From Porphyrobacter sp. (lineage in GTDB: Bacteria > Pseudomonadota > Alphaproteobacteria > Sphingomonadales > Sphingomonadaceae), in contig JAGIBN010000009.1 of NCBI GenBank assembly GCA_017744315.1, positions 178,725 to 242,724 of the forward strand: DNA of 64,000 nt. Reading direction: 5' to 3'. The position numbers were made by a program, and so were the translations under genes. This document shows, in pieces, positions 44,193-56,200 of this stretch; position 1 is the stretch's first letter, and each line of letters begins with the position of its first letter. The notes beneath the pieces were generated by a model. The model made no database searches. It had not been told where the DNA came from and saw only the letters and a list, made by a program, of their open reading frames with translations.

Positions 44193-47100
44193 GTGACTTT
44201 CGGGCGCCAATTCAATCGAGTCCCCCCTTCCCCCGCTATCAGGTCGCCGCGATCGGACGATCTAGCATCACCTACCCAGACGGCGCCGCACCCTGAAGGC
44301 TGTCTATCGCTGCGCCATATCCTTCTCGGGGCTGCCGGCACTTCAGCGTTGTTCTGCTTGACGACAACCCGGGCCATGGCAGCCTGCGAACCTGACAATC
44401 CCGCGCCTGGTACCGACGTCATCTGCACCGACAGTGACAACGATGGGCTGACGATCACAGATGTTTCGGCAGACGTGACGGTGCAAAGCGGTGCCACGGT
44501 GGGCGGCAACGGATTGAACACTCTCGGTGACTCCTCAAGTTACGTGACGAACTATGGCACGATCCAGTCCAACAGCGGCACAGCGGTCACTTTCTCGGGC
44601 ATCACCGGCAATACCAAGGTCCTCGACAACTACGGCTCGCTCAACGGGACCTTCCGCGCCACCGGGGACGAGAGACTTCGGATCATTCAACGGGGCAATT
44701 TCAATTCCGGAATCGACATCGATGGCAATGGCGAAAACGTGGTCATCCTGCTTTCGGGCAAGGGTATCTCCGGCCCCGTCGATATCGTCGGTGCACGCAA
44801 CTTCATCGACAACAGCGGCTTCTTCAACAGCGGCCTCATTCTCACCGGCGGTACGGACAACTTTGTCGTCAATCGCACGGGAGGGCAGATCAGCAACACC
44901 TTCAGCCTGACAGGCGACGGTCAGAACTCGGTCATCAACGAAAGCACCATTAACAACGGGCTGACGATTTCGGGCAACGGGTCATCCTACATCGTCAACG
45001 AGGTGGGCGCGATCATCAGCGGTGACATCAGCAGTCTCGGCAGCTCGGAAGATACCGTCGATAACGCCGGGACGATCAACAACTCCCTCTATCTTCGCGA
45101 CGGCGACGACACGGTAATCAATCGCGCCGACGGCATTGGGGGCGTCATCAGCGGCACGATCGATCTGGCTGGCGGCGAGGATCATTTCCTGCAAGCCGGC
45201 GGCACGATCAACGGCCAGGTCCTGTTCGGTTCCGGCAGTGACTTCGGAACGATTTCAGGCGGCTTGATCAGCCAGACGATCCAGGCGCAGGACGACGATG
45301 ACGGGCTGTTGTGGACGGCGGGTACGATCGGCGGGCTCGATATGGGATCCGGCGACGACCATGCCCTCTTCTCCACGCTCACCACCGGCAATCTAAAAAC
45401 CGGCCTTCGCATCGATGGTGGGTTGGGGACCGATCAGCTCAACTGGAACGACACGCGGGGCGATGACGTCGCCCGGTACGTCGGCTGGGAGGACTTTATC
45501 CTCACCAACGAGTCCCAGCTGACTTTTGCCAATTACGCCACGCTTACCCTCGGAGACAGCGGCACGGGTACCGGGCGTCTGTATATCGATGCCACGAGTA
45601 CCGTCTTTGCCGGCAATGGCACACACACCGTTGGGTCGGCCCTGTCCGGCCGTCTGGTGCAGGTTGAGAACCTGGGCGTTATCGACCTCACCAATGGCGG
45701 CGACAACGCCACAGACCGGTTCGTGGTGTTGGGCAACTACTACGGCCAGGCCGGATTTCTGAAGCTGCAGACCGTACTAGGAGACGACAACTCGCCGTCC
45801 GATCGACTGGTGATCACCGGTGGCGGTGCGCAAGGCTATGGCCTGACCACTCTAATCGTCACCAACCTGAACGGGCTCGGAGGATTGACGGTCCAGGACG
45901 GCATCCTTGTGGTGGAAGCCACACCAGGGGGAACAACCCCCGCACAAGTCGGAGTTGCCGCGGCGGGCGCGACTACCACCGCGCAGGCCTTTACTCTGGG
46001 AAATATCGTTGCAGCGGGAATGTTCGAATACTTCCTCTCTCGAGGGGGGGTCTTGCCGGGCAGCAATGACAGCTGGTTCCTGCGCTCGGTACAGCTCGAA
46101 ACTCCGACGCCGACGCCGACGCCGACCCCAACACCGACACCGACACCGACACCGACGCCAACTCCAACTCCAACTCCAACTCCAACTCCAACTCCAACTC
46201 CAACGCCAACTCCGACGCCGACGCCGACACCGACGCCGACGCCGACGCCGACGCCGACACCAACTCCGACACCGACACCGACGCCAACTCCGACTCCGAC
46301 GCCGACACCAACTCCAACTCCAACACCGACACCAACGCCGACGCCAACTCCGACACCGACACCAACGCCAACGCCAACGCCAACGCCAACGCCAACGCCA
46401 ACGCCAACTCCAACACCGACACCGACACCGACACCGACGCCCACGCCGACCCCAACTCCAACGCCCCCACCAACGCCGACGCCCACCCCGACGCCAACGC
46501 CGGCCCCCACTCCGCCGCCAACACCGACGCCGACGCCGACACCGACGCCGACGCCCACGCCAACACCGCCACCGACCATCCGCCCGGAAGTGCCAAATAT
46601 CGCGGCGTTACCGGCGGCAGCTCACCAAGTCGCACTCGCGGAACTAGGTCGATTCCACGACCGTCAGGGGGATCAATCTTATCTATCCGGTGACGGCTTG
46701 GCCTCGAGTGTCTGGGGCCGCTATCATCAAGCGAACTTCAAGCAGACCGGCGACCAGGTCGTCGAGGGCACCGAGTTCCAGCTCTCGCCCGACTTCGATG
46801 CCGATATTTGGGTGCTCCAGGCAGGCGTCGACGTCTTCGCGCATTTGCGCGACGATGGGAGCCAAATCCGCGCTGCGCTCTTCTTCAGCCACACCGAAGC
46901 TTCGGGCGAGGTCAAAGGCAACATCCTCGCGCGAATCCAGCAGCGATCGGGCACCTTGGAAACCAGCAGCGACGGTGTTGGCGCGACCCTCACTTATGTC
47001 GGTGAGAGTGGTTGGTATCTCGATTTCGTGAGTATCTACAGTTGGCTCGATGCGAGCGGCCAATCGTTCCGGGGAATCAAGGCGGAGTTTGATGGAACCA

Positions 47101-47546
47101 GCCTGGCAGCGTCGTTGGAGGGAGCCTATCCGATCGCACTGTTCGAGAATTGGACGTTGGAGCCGCAAGCTCAGCTGGTCTGGCAGCGTGTCAAATTGAG
47201 TCCGTCGGAAGACGATTTTTCGCGGATCGAGTTCGACGCGTTCAATACGGTGACCGCGCGCCTGGGTATGCGCCTGGAGGGTGAAGTCATGCACGAAAGT
47301 TCGGTGCTGCAGCCCTTCCTCTCGGCCGACTTGTGGCATGACTTCTCACAGACCGCCCGCATCACTTTCAACAACCGATCGCTGATCTCCGACAGCGAGG
47401 CGTCGGTCCTCGAACTCAGCGGCGGGCTCGGCGTGCTTGTGACAAACGCCCTCAGCGTGCACTTCCGGGCTGGCTGGGCAACCAACCTCGGCGGCGAACA
47501 CTACCGCAGCCGTGACTTCAATGTCGGCATGCGCTTTGCCTGGTAA
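44193..47546 (+). CDS. Classical autotransporter with beta-helix passenger and Pro-Thr linker
   Basis: This is a type Va secretion protein of 1117 residues. It starts at GTG with GAGGG about 7 bases upstream. A long N-terminal extension precedes the signal-like helix ([20 protein letters not shown], cleavage near residue 63). The passenger (64-636) consists of repeated beta-helix rungs with N/T/S-rich turns, such as [20 protein letters not shown] and [21 protein letters not shown] Pro-Thr linker (637-795) follows, then a beta-barrel autotransporter domain from about 825 to the C-terminal VGMRFAW, which ends in the required aromatic residue. No protease or lipase motif is visible in the passenger, so adhesion is the likeliest role. 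Confidence 0.88.
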   Translation: MTFGRQFNRVPPSPAIRSPRSDDLASPTQTAPHPEGCLSLRHILLGAAGTSALFCLTTTRAMAACEPDNPAPGTDVICTDSDNDGLTITDVSADVTVQSGATVGGNGLNTLGDSSSYVTNYGTIQSNSGTAVTFSGITGNTKVLDNYGSLNGTFRATGDERLRIIQRGNFNSGIDIDGNGENVVILLSGKGISGPVDIVGARNFIDNSGFFNSGLILTGGTDNFVVNRTGGQISNTFSLTGDGQNSVINESTINNGLTISGNGSSYIVNEVGAIISGDISSLGSSEDTVDNAGTINNSLYLRDGDDTVINRADGIGGVISGTIDLAGGEDHFLQAGGTINGQVLFGSGSDFGTISGGLISQTIQAQDDDDGLLWTAGTIGGLDMGSGDDHALFSTLTTGNLKTGLRIDGGLGTDQLNWNDTRGDDVARYVGWEDFILTNESQLTFANYATLTLGDSGTGTGRLYIDATSTVFAGNGTHTVGSALSGRLVQVENLGVIDLTNGGDNATDRFVVLGNYYGQAGFLKLQTVLGDDNSPSDRLVITGGGAQGYGLTTLIVTNLNGLGGLTVQDGILVVEATPGGTTPAQVGVAAAGATTTAQAFTLGNIVAAGMFEYFLSRGGVLPGSNDSWFLRSVQLETPTPTPTPTPTPTPTPTPTPTPTPTPTPTPTPTPTPTPTPTPTPTPTPTPTPTPTPTPTPTPTPTPTPTPTPTPTPTPTPTPTPTPTPTPTPTPTPTPTPTPTPTPTPTPTPTPTPTPTPTPPPTPTPTPTPTPAPTPPPTPTPTPTPTPTPTPTPPPTIRPEVPNIAALPAAAHQVALAELGRFHDRQGDQSYLSGDGLASSVWGRYHQANFKQTGDQVVEGTEFQLSPDFDADIWVLQAGVDVFAHLRDDGSQIRAALFFSHTEASGEVKGNILARIQQRSGTLETSSDGVGATLTYVGESGWYLDFVSIYSWLDASGQSFRGIKAEFDGTSLAASLEGAYPIALFENWTLEPQAQLVWQRVKLSPSEDDFSRIEFDAFNTVTARLGMRLEGEVMHESSVLQPFLSADLWHDFSQTARITFNNRSLISDSEASVLELSGGLGVLVTNALSVHFRAGWATNLGGEHYRSRDFNVGMRFAW
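46101..46578 (+). repeat. Hexanucleotide Pro-Thr codon repeat inside the autotransporter
   Basis: About 80 tandem copies of a CC-N AC-N hexamer (CCGACG, CCAACT, CCAACG and similar) encode alternating proline and threonine. The array is not perfectly uniform: blocks of CCAACT and of CCGACG alternate, and a few PP or PA interruptions occur near the 3' end. Such hexamer arrays change length in frame by slipped-strand pairing, so linker length probably varies between strains. Confidence 0.9.
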
Positions 47547-47626
47547 AGTTGCCCGGATCGGTCGACGCCGGTGACTCAAATGCCCCTGGTCATCAAGGGC
47601 GGACATTCGCGAAGCGAAGACCGGTT

Positions 47627-47646
47627 AGCGTCAGACTGACAGCACC
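47627..47646. repeat. Solitary IS6-like right end between autotransporter and tpsB
   Basis: Read inward from 47646 the sequence is GGTGCTGTCAGTCTGACGCT. The first 13 bases are identical to the left end of the IS6 element at 42791 (GGTGCTGTCAGTC). No transposase is adjacent. Together with the end at 43924 it brackets the autotransporter gene. Confidence 0.5.
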
Positions 47647-47765
47647 GCGAAGAGCACATAACCGCCTCGACGAACTCGCCGTTGCGCGATCATCAGGCCG
47701 TGATCCGTACAGTTACGTATAGCCCATGAATTTAGACTCCTTCAGTTTGATTTGATTGAGTTTTT

Positions 47766-49502
47766 ATGGCGAACCGTTGCGGGCTCGCCGTCAAAGGCAT
47801 TGGGCAAATCTTGGTCTTGTTTTCGTCATCGCGGCGTGAGCGTGCCGGTAAGCGACGCGCGGCGGCCGGAGCATTGATCGTGGGAATGACCGTGACGGCC
47901 ATGCCCGCCGCTGCGCAAATCAGCGAAGGTCAGGTGCGCGAACGAGCTCGGCTCGAGGCAGAGCGGCAAGCGCAGGAACGGGCTACACGAGAGCAGGAGC
48001 CTGAAGTGAGGCTGCCCGCGCCCGACAGACCGGAGCTGGAGCCGTTTCCCGAAGAGCAGCCTTGCTTTCCAATCAAACGGATCGAGATCGAAGGAGCCGA
48101 CCGGAAAGGGCTGCGCTGGGTGGCCCGCCATGTCGAGCAGTTTCGCGGTCGCTGCACGGGCGCGGCCGGGCTCGATCATATCCTCAAGAGCCTGCAGACC
48201 GCGTTTCTCGATCGGGGGCTGGTGACCACCAGGGCCGGCCTGCCCGAGCAGGACTTTGCCAGCGGAACGCTCAAGGTCGTGGTAGTGCCAGGGGTGGCGA
48301 GTGGGGTGCGGACTAACGGCCAGGACAGCGGCCGGACCTGGCAAGCGGCCTCGCCGATCGATGCGGGTGACCTGATCACTCTGCGCGGGCTCGAGCAAGG
48401 CCTGGAGCAGCTTCGTCGGGTGCCGGGCCGCGAGGTCAATGTCGACATGATGCCGGGCGAGGGGCCGGGCGATACGGTTCTCGACGTGACGCTGGGACGT
48501 GCAAACCCGATCTCGGCGTCGTTTTCGATCAACAACTTCGCTGGTCCAACGGTCGGCCGTTGGCAAGGATCGGGTCAGTTCGCCGCGCTCGGGCTCCTGG
48601 GTTTATCCGAGGCCGTCAGCCTGTCCTATAACCAACGGGTCGATGCGCCCGGCATTCCGGCGAACAGCAAGGGTAGTTCGGCGAGCTTCTCCGTTCCCGC
48701 AGGTTGGTGGACCTTTGGCGCGAGTGCCTCGGCGAACCGCTACAATCAAAAAGTGATCGGCGAGGTCGCGAGTTTTCAGACGCGCGGCAAACTGGATGCC
48801 CTGTCGGCCTATGCCGAACGCGTGATCCACCGCGATCAAGTGTCGAAGACGGCGGTCAGGCTGGCGCTCTCGCGGCGCTGGGCGCGCAATTTCATCGACG
48901 ACGTCGAGATCGGCATCCAGCGGCAGGACTTGTCGGATATCGAACTGGCCCTCAGCGACCGGCGGAGCCTGGGACGGGCCCGCCTCGACAGTATGATATC
49001 GCTACGGATCGGAACCGATTGGTTCGGCGCACAAGAGGAAACTGCGGACCGGCCCAAGGTGCTGCCCACCGCCCGTTATCGGATCTTCAGCGCCGATTTT
49101 GGTCTGGCCGTTCCGCTCCATGCCGGTGTGCTGGAAAGGTGGCGAGCGGACTTTCACGGGCAGCTCAGCCGCCGGAACCTCTATGGCTCGGACACCATTT
49201 CGGTGGGCGGTCCTTACACCGTGCGCGGGCTCGACAGCGACACGGCGGAGCTTGGCCGCAGCGGTTGGTTTGTCCGCCAGGAACTGAGCTTCCGGATCGA
49301 CGACCAGTTCAGGCCCTACGCCCTGTTCGATGCCGGCTCGGTACACCAGGGTTCCGGAGTGCGCGGCGGCTTGGGCGTCGGCCTGCGGACAGGCCGCGGC
49401 CCCTTCACCCTCGACGCGTTCGCCGCTCGTCCGGTCTTCGGAAAGAACATCGTCGATCCCCGCCGGGTCCGGTTCGGCGTCTCGGCAGCGGTGGGGTTCT
49501 GA
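47766..49502 (+). CDS. cdiB: Two-partner secretion outer-membrane transporter (TpsB/CdiB/FhaC type)
   Basis: This is an Omp85-superfamily pore for export of the large exoprotein encoded downstream. The 578-residue protein has a signal peptide ending near MPAAAQ, a charged Glu/Arg-rich helix at about 52-85, and a first POTRA domain opening CFPIKRIEIEG with a conserved cysteine. A second POTRA (GTLKVVVVPGVASGVRTNG) follows, then a C-terminal 16-strand barrel. The barrel carries VRGLD at about 486-490 (equivalent of the VRGY/F tip motif) and ends in VGF. Three bases separate it from the next gene, so the three tps genes form one operon. Confidence 0.92.
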   Translation: MANRCGLAVKGIGQILVLFSSSRRERAGKRRAAAGALIVGMTVTAMPAAAQISEGQVRERARLEAERQAQERATREQEPEVRLPAPDRPELEPFPEEQPCFPIKRIEIEGADRKGLRWVARHVEQFRGRCTGAAGLDHILKSLQTAFLDRGLVTTRAGLPEQDFASGTLKVVVVPGVASGVRTNGQDSGRTWQAASPIDAGDLITLRGLEQGLEQLRRVPGREVNVDMMPGEGPGDTVLDVTLGRANPISASFSINNFAGPTVGRWQGSGQFAALGLLGLSEAVSLSYNQRVDAPGIPANSKGSSASFSVPAGWWTFGASASANRYNQKVIGEVASFQTRGKLDALSAYAERVIHRDQVSKTAVRLALSRRWARNFIDDVEIGIQRQDLSDIELALSDRRSLGRARLDSMISLRIGTDWFGAQEETADRPKVLPTARYRIFSADFGLAVPLHAGVLERWRADFHGQLSRRNLYGSDTISVGGPYTVRGLDSDTAELGRSGWFVRQELSFRIDDQFRPYALFDAGSVHQGSGVRGGLGVGLRTGRGPFTLDAFAARPVFGKNIVDPRRVRFGVSAAVGF

Positions 49503-49505
49503 GCC

Positions 49506-50240
49506 ATGGATTTCAGCAACAGGCTCAAGAAGGAAATGAGCGAAGGCATCGTGCGGGCCGTGCTCGAAGATGCCGGCTATCGTGTGACCGACTTCGGGAT
49601 CGAGAAGCTGGTACCCGGGCTCAATCGGCACACGCGCAAACAGTACGAGGCGCTCGCCTTCCCCACAACCATTCGCAAGCTGCCCGATTTCATCGTCACC
49701 GCCGGTGACGAGCAGTCCAAGCAGTTGGTCGAGGTCAAATATCGCACGGCCTGGCAGCTCGAAGTATTGTCCGACCTGCGAGAGCAGGTCGAGGCAATGC
49801 GCGAGATCGTCCTCGTATCGTTCAACGCCTCGGCGCCTAACCCGCGCGGGTTCATCGACAGCCCCGCCCGATTCCTGCGCTGCTGCCGTTTGCGCTGCGA
49901 GGATGGCCGCTACGAAGCCGAACTGCGCGGCCGCGATGCGCCCGGACGCGCCTGGTATTCGGTCGACAGCCTCGGATCGGACGATGCGCTGTGGTGGCAA
50001 ATGTCGCCGTTGCGCGAGGTCTTCCCGCAATTGCGCGAGCAAGAGCGTCAACTCAGCCTGCGGTCGGCGGTGAAGGCCATCAGTGGCATTCTTCACGAGG
50101 TCAACGAGGACCCAGCCGGCACCGCTCAATCTTCAGTCTCAGAAACGTCGGCAGCATCGCCGGCCGCGCATCGGCGCGGATGGAGGGCCCGGTTCGGCGG
50201 CCCCCGCAGGTGCAATCAGCGAAAGGGAAACAAGTCGTGA
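49506..50240 (+). CDS. PD-(D/E)XK nuclease-like protein between tpsB and tpsA
   Basis: The predicted 244-residue cytoplasmic protein lacks a signal peptide. Residues 1-110 look like a restriction-endonuclease-type core: a helix with glutamates at 13 and 21 (SEGIVRAVLEDAGYRV), the strand KLPDFIVTAG (Asp 61), and the strand LVEVKYR with E-x-K at 76-78. This is the PD...ExK pattern. The following helix and strand (DLREQVEAMREIVLVSF) fit the fold. The last 45 residues are low-complexity Ser/Ala/Arg and run into the exoprotein start. The stop overlaps the cdiA GTG by 4 bp. A gene of this kind between transporter and exoprotein is not part of the standard CDI order; role unknown. Confidence 0.72.
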   Translation: MDFSNRLKKEMSEGIVRAVLEDAGYRVTDFGIEKLVPGLNRHTRKQYEALAFPTTIRKLPDFIVTAGDEQSKQLVEVKYRTAWQLEVLSDLREQVEAMREIVLVSFNASAPNPRGFIDSPARFLRCCRLRCEDGRYEAELRGRDAPGRAWYSVDSLGSDDALWWQMSPLREVFPQLREQERQLSLRSAVKAISGILHEVNEDPAGTAQSSVSETSAASPAAHRRGWRARFGGPRRCNQRKGNKS

Positions 50241-53200
50241 GCGGCATACGGCCAGGCGTGCAGCGCCGATTTGGCACATCCTCTTCGCTGTCGACAGTCG
50301 CCCGGTGCTTGTTCCATACCAGTCTTGCCGGTTCGCTGGTGGCTGCGCCGGTAGCGGCGCAGGTCGCACCCGGCGGTACCGCAGCACCTACGATGGACAT
50401 GGCCGCAAACGGCACGCCTGTGGTGCGGATCAAATCGCCGAACCAGTCGGGCGTCAGCTACAACACCTACAACGACTTCAACGTCGATGCGCGCGGGCTG
50501 ATCCTCAACAACAGCGCCCAGATCGTCACCACCAACCTGGGCGGCTATATCGACGGCAATGGCAACCTGAAGAACTCGGGCGCTGCGCGCGTTATCCTGA
50601 ACGAGGTGGCGGGCCAGAATCCGTCGCGACTGCTGGGCTACATCGAAGTGGCCGGGCCGGCGGCGCAAGTGGTGCTCGCCAACGCGAACGGCATCGAGTG
50701 TGACGGCTGCGGTTTCATCAACACCCCCTGGGCGACATTGACCACCGGCAAGGCCATGTTCGGGCCTGATGCCGGCCTGACCGGGTATGCCGTCGACCGG
50801 GGTGCGGTAACCGTGAACGGCCGGGGGCTCAATGCGTCCGGCGCGCGGCTCGACCTCTTCGCCCGCGCGCTCCAGCTTAATGCGGGAATCTGGGCGGAGA
50901 GCGTCAATGGCACTTTCGGCGCCGGCGACGTTGGGACTGACGTCCAGGAGATCATCGTCAGCGCACGCACAGCCGGCCTCAACGATCAGCCTCGCTTCGG
51001 GCTCGACGTTGCGGCCCTTGGCGGGATGTACGCCGGCGCGATCCGGCTGATCGGAACCGAAGCGGGTCTCGGCGTCAACGTCGACGGCCAGCTCGCCAGC
51101 CTCGAACGAGGTCTGACACTCACCACCGCGGGCCGGATCGAAGTCGGCGGCGCCGTGACCGCGAAGACCGACGCCGCCCTGCAGGGCGGCGATCTGGACA
51201 TCACCGGTCAAGTCTACGCCGATGGGGACGTCTCGGCCACCGGCGCGAGCCTCGCCGGATCGGGTCTGCTGGCAGGTGGCGGCAATGTCGCGATCACCGC
51301 CCGACACATCGATACGAGTGCGACCGTTGTGGCGGGCCTAGCGCGCGACGGCACGATCAGCCAGACAGGCGACCTCTCACTTGCAAGCGAAGGATTGCTG
51401 TCGCTTGGCGGCCAGACCCTTGCGCATGATCGGATAGCGCTGAGCGGCGACGCGATCGACATCAGTGATCGCGTCCAGGCCAGCCATCTGACGGCCTCCG
51501 CCAACAGGATCGAAGTTGCCGGCGACATGCGAAGCGCCGGCGCTCTCGATCTGAACGCCCGGGACAGCCTCATCAATCGCGGCATCGTCAGCGGTTCCAA
51601 TGTCACCATCGATGCCGGAGGCCTCGATAACAGTGACGGCATTGTCAGCGCGGACGTGGGGCTGGACGTTCGCGGCGGTGCGATCGTCAACACAGGCGGG
51701 GTGTTCCAATCCGCGGGCGCCATGACCTTTGTGGGCCAGAGCCTCACCAACTCCGATGGCGCAATTCTGGCGCTCGGGAAGAAAGCTCTGCGGCTCGATA
51801 TAGCAAGAGCCATCACGGGGACCGGTGGCCGGATCGGCGGCAACGGCGATGTGCGCGTATTAGCTTTGTCTCTTCGCCTCGACGGGGCAGGCGCAAGCCT
51901 CGCTGCCGCGGGGGCGCTCAATGTGGCGGTCGCGGGCAATATTCACGTGTCCGACGGAGCGGTGGTGACCGGTGGAGGGGACATCAATCTTTCGGCCGGG
52001 CGTGATGTCGCACTGCTCGATGGAGCGATTCAGGCCAGCACCACGCTAGCCCTGGGCGCAGCCAATTTGTGGATAGGCGCTCATGGCTCCTTGGCCGGCG
52101 GGCGGATCGAAGGAACGGTCGCTCAAAACTTGGTCAATGCGGGAACGATCCTCAGCGGTCAGGGCCAGGGAACGGCTGCGCTGAGCGCAGGTGGCGATTT
52201 CACCAATAGCGGCTCGATCTATTCCAACAGCATCAACCTTGCCATTCGCGCTGGCGCGCTGACCAATACCGGGGACATCTCCCACGCTGGTGCCGGATGG
52301 GCATCGACCATGATCGATGGGGCGCTGATCAGCAGCGGCCGCATTGCCACCAACGGTGCGCTTGCCGTTTCCGCCGCCTCCCTCGACAATAGCGGCACAC
52401 TCTACAGCGGCGAGGGACAGTCGCTTCGTGTCTCTGGAACATTTTCGACCAATGGGCTGATCAGTTCAGGCGGCAGCCTCTTGGTCAATGCGGCCTCGAT
52501 CCTGGCTCAAGGTGGATCGCTGCAATCGCAAGCGGACTTCACGCTCAATGGCGACACCATCGATCTTGGCGCTGCCGAATTGCTCGCATTGGGTTCGGGC
52601 CCACTGGCTATTTCCAGTCGCGGTACGCTTACCGGCGGCTCCGTGCGTATCGGTGGCAACGGCGATGTGTCGCTAACGGCCGCTTCGATCTCGCTGGGCC
52701 AGTCGGAGATGACAGCCCTTGGCGCGCTCGATCTGCGTGCAACAAATGGAGATGTCTCTCTCGGCGCGGACTCATCTTTCGTCAGTGCCGGCGATTTGAG
52801 CGTCATTTCTGCAGGTTTGCTGCAGGCCACCGGCAGCGAGTTCTTAAGCCAGGGGACCGCCCTCCTCGCCGCCCGCGAGCTCGCGCTTGATGACGGCTTG
52901 ATAGAAGCTGACAGCATCAAGCTCGATAGCCCGGCGCTGTCGCTTCGCCGATCCAGCCTTCGGCAGACCGGTAGCGGCGACTTCGTGCTGACGACGAGTG
53001 ACACTCTCGACTACTCCGGGGGTGAGATCTACGCGGCCGGGCAGAACTTCACCGTAAGTGCCGGTGCGATCGTCAATCAGAACGGTGCCCTCCTTCACGG
53101 CGGCGCCGGGCTGATGAGCGTTACGAGTGCCGGAGCGATCGAGAATTCGGCCGGCCAGATCGCGACCAATGGTGCGCTGAGGCTGACTGCCACCCGCTTC

Positions 53201-56200
53201 GATAATGCCACTGGCGAAGTAACTTCCGCTTCGGCAGCGACGATCGACATCGCTGGCGATCTCCAGAACGATGGCGGCTTCATTGCCTCGGGCGATGGCC
53301 TCGTGCTCAGCGCGGGTGCCGTTTCCAACTCGGGCGGTGCGATCGAGACCACCGGACGGCTCGATGCCCGCTTGGGATCGCTCAACAGCGGCGCTGGATC
53401 GCTATTGGCCACTGGAACCGGCGCGACCCTCACGCTCGATGTCACGGGCGCCGTATCGGCGCCAGGCGGGCTCGTCGGTTCGACCGGGAATGTTACCATC
53501 ACTGCTGGATCGTTCAGCCTCGATGGTGAAGCCCGATTGACTGCCGGCGAGGCGCTCGTGGCGCGGGCCCGGACTGGCGACCTGTTACTCGGCGGAGGTA
53601 CCGTCGATGGCGCGAGCGTTAACCTGGCGGCCGATAACGGCACCTTAGGCACCGGTGCAGGCGGCCTGATCCTTACCCCGGGCCAGCTTTCGCTCTCTGG
53701 CAAAGTCGTCGATTTGTCCGCTGGCGCCGCACAAGGTGGCAGCGTCAGTCTCCAGGCCGGACACCTTCTCAACCAGCGCGGCTCGCTCCAAGCGCTGGGC
53801 ACGCTGGCGGCAAACGTCAGCGGTATCTTCGATAACTCCGGGGGCGAAGTGTTCGCGGGCGAAAGCCTAACGCTGAGCTCTGGATCGCTAGTCAATCGCA
53901 GTGGTCGGGTGGCGCACGGCGGAACGGGCATCCTTTCGCTGCAAGTCGCCGGTCAGCTGGATAACAGCGCCGCGGGACTGATCGCCACCAATGGTACGCT
54001 AGACATGCGCGCAGCGGGCCTGCGAAACGATGGCGGACAGATCACCGCATCCCTGGGCGCAACGATCGCTGTTTCGGGCACGCTTTCCAATCTGGCGGGG
54101 GCAATCCAGTCCGACGCGAGGCTTGCTCTGACAGCTGGCAGCCTCGCCAATGACGCAGGTGCCATCGACAGCCTCGCCGGGTTGACCGTCCGGGCAACTG
54201 CCATCGACAACGCCAGCGGCTCGATCATCGCGCACGGTGGCACGGGCCTGTCCATCGCCGGGCTTTCCGGACAGGCCGCTACTCTAGCCAACGGCGTTGG
54301 CACGATCGGCTCGCAGGGCGCCCTCGCCCTCAACGCCTCCGCCATAACTAACCAGGGATCGATCCTCGGCGGAGCAAGCGCCCTTGATTTCGGCTCGCTC
54401 GTCAACAGCGGGACCATCTACGGATCGGACCTTCGCCTCGTCGGCGCGCACCTGGTCAATACCGGAGGCGAAATCGGCAGCGGAGGAGCGGTCGATCTTA
54501 TCGTGGCCGATCTAGACAATCGCGCGGGCCAGATCGTGTCGGGAGCGGAAGGCCTGACTTATTTGGGCACTACCCTGCTGAACGATCGCGGAACACTGGG
54601 TGGAGACGGAGTCGTAAAGCTGGTCGGCGTCACAATCGACAACGGCCAGGGTACAATCGCCGCGGGCCGCGATCTCACAGTCGCGAGCACGACCCTCTCA
54701 AATGCCGCCAATGGAACGGTTTGGGCAGACAACGACGCCAGTCTTACTACCAGCGGTTCGCTGACCAATGGCGGCAGTCTCGCTGCCGCACGTGAGTTGG
54801 TGGTGGATGCAGCTTTACTCGATAACGCTTCGGGCACCTTGGCCGCCGGCGCGCATCTCTCACTCGGGTATTCGAATGCCACGCTCGGGCACTGGGTGAC
54901 CGGGAGCGATTTGACTCTCAGGCCCACTGGTGACTTCATCGTCGGCGTCGGCACAGAGTTCTCCGTGACCGGCCTTCTCGCCCTCGACGTCGGGGGAAGC
55001 CTCACCAACCACGGGAACCTGGGGGGCAAAACCGGCGTCCTGGTTCGCACCGGCGGTAATCTCGCCAATGAGGCGGCCGGACAGATCATCGGCGATGTGC
55101 TGCTTCTCGACGTCGCCGGCGAGCTGCTCAATCGAGGCCTGATCAACGGCGGCGCCGTCGAATTATCCGCGCGCAGCCTGATCAACTTCGCGAAGATTTA
55201 CGGCGACACCGTCCGGGCGACGGGCAGCCAGTCGCTCGTGAACCAGGGCAGCGCCGCAATTATCGCGACGCGCTCGGGACTGCTTGCCCTCCAAAGCGCC
55301 GGTTCGATTGAGAACCACGACGGGGCCTGGTTCTATTCGCTCGGCGATCTCTACATCGGCGGTTCGAATGGAAGCGGATCCGCGGGCTCGCTGGTCAACA
55401 GTTCCGCCACGATTCAAGTCCGCGGCAATTCCTCGATTGCGGCGGGTAACATCTCAAACCTTCGTAGTCAGTTCGAGTGGGAGGACGTCGTCACCCACAC
55501 CTTCGTGCCCGATCACATTGTCGATTACCCGCCGCGTTCGGACTACGAGAAGACCGAACTCGAATACGACGAGACTAGGACCGACACCCGGATCACCGCC
55601 GACAGCGGCGAAGCGCGGATCATCATCGACGGCAACTTGGCGATAGCGACGGGCTCGCTCACCAATCAGTACTCGACCATTTCGGCAGGTGGCTCGCTCT
55701 TTGTAAACGGTCTCGCGGCAGGCCAGCCCAATGACGCGGTGACCAATACCTCGCTCGTTGGGCGCTTCAGCATCGATCGTGAAGGTCGCTACCGCAGTAC
55801 CAAGGACGGCGCTGTCGGCAACGTCCACAAGAGCGATCCCTACTCCTTCCACGACGAAGGGGATACGTTCACCGTTCCGGCGATCTTCTCGGCGGGCGGT
55901 TCGCTCCGCATCGATGCGCAAAACATCAACAATGTCGTCCTGAGAGCACAAGGCGGGTCGGCGGTCGAATATGCCGCGGGTACCGATGAGGTGACGCGGG
56001 GCAACATCGGTTCGGCCACGGGCGGCGCGCCGGTGGAAGGCGTGAGCGGAGGGTCTGTCGGCCCCGGGGTCACCGGCTCGCAATTCGCGCGGGTCGATGG
56101 TGTAGGCGGTGGGTTTGTTGCGCCCTTGGTATCGGGCGTCCCGCTCGACCCTGCTCAAGGGCGTGCCTTCGGACTCTCGCTTGCGCCGGTATTGGGGCAG

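Noticed and set aside
46101..46578. Possible CRISPR array
   Set aside because: The repeats are 6 bp, in frame and code for a Pro-Thr linker inside an autotransporter. There are no spacers.
45836..46579. Minus-strand ORF of alternating Gly-Val, and a plus-strand Arg/His-rich one
   Set aside because: Both are shadow frames of the Pro-Thr hexamer array, which has no stops in several frames.
49002..50129. Long minus-strand ORF over tpsB and the nuclease-like gene
   Set aside because: GC-rich shadow without signal, motif or ribosome binding site; the plus-strand genes explain the region fully.
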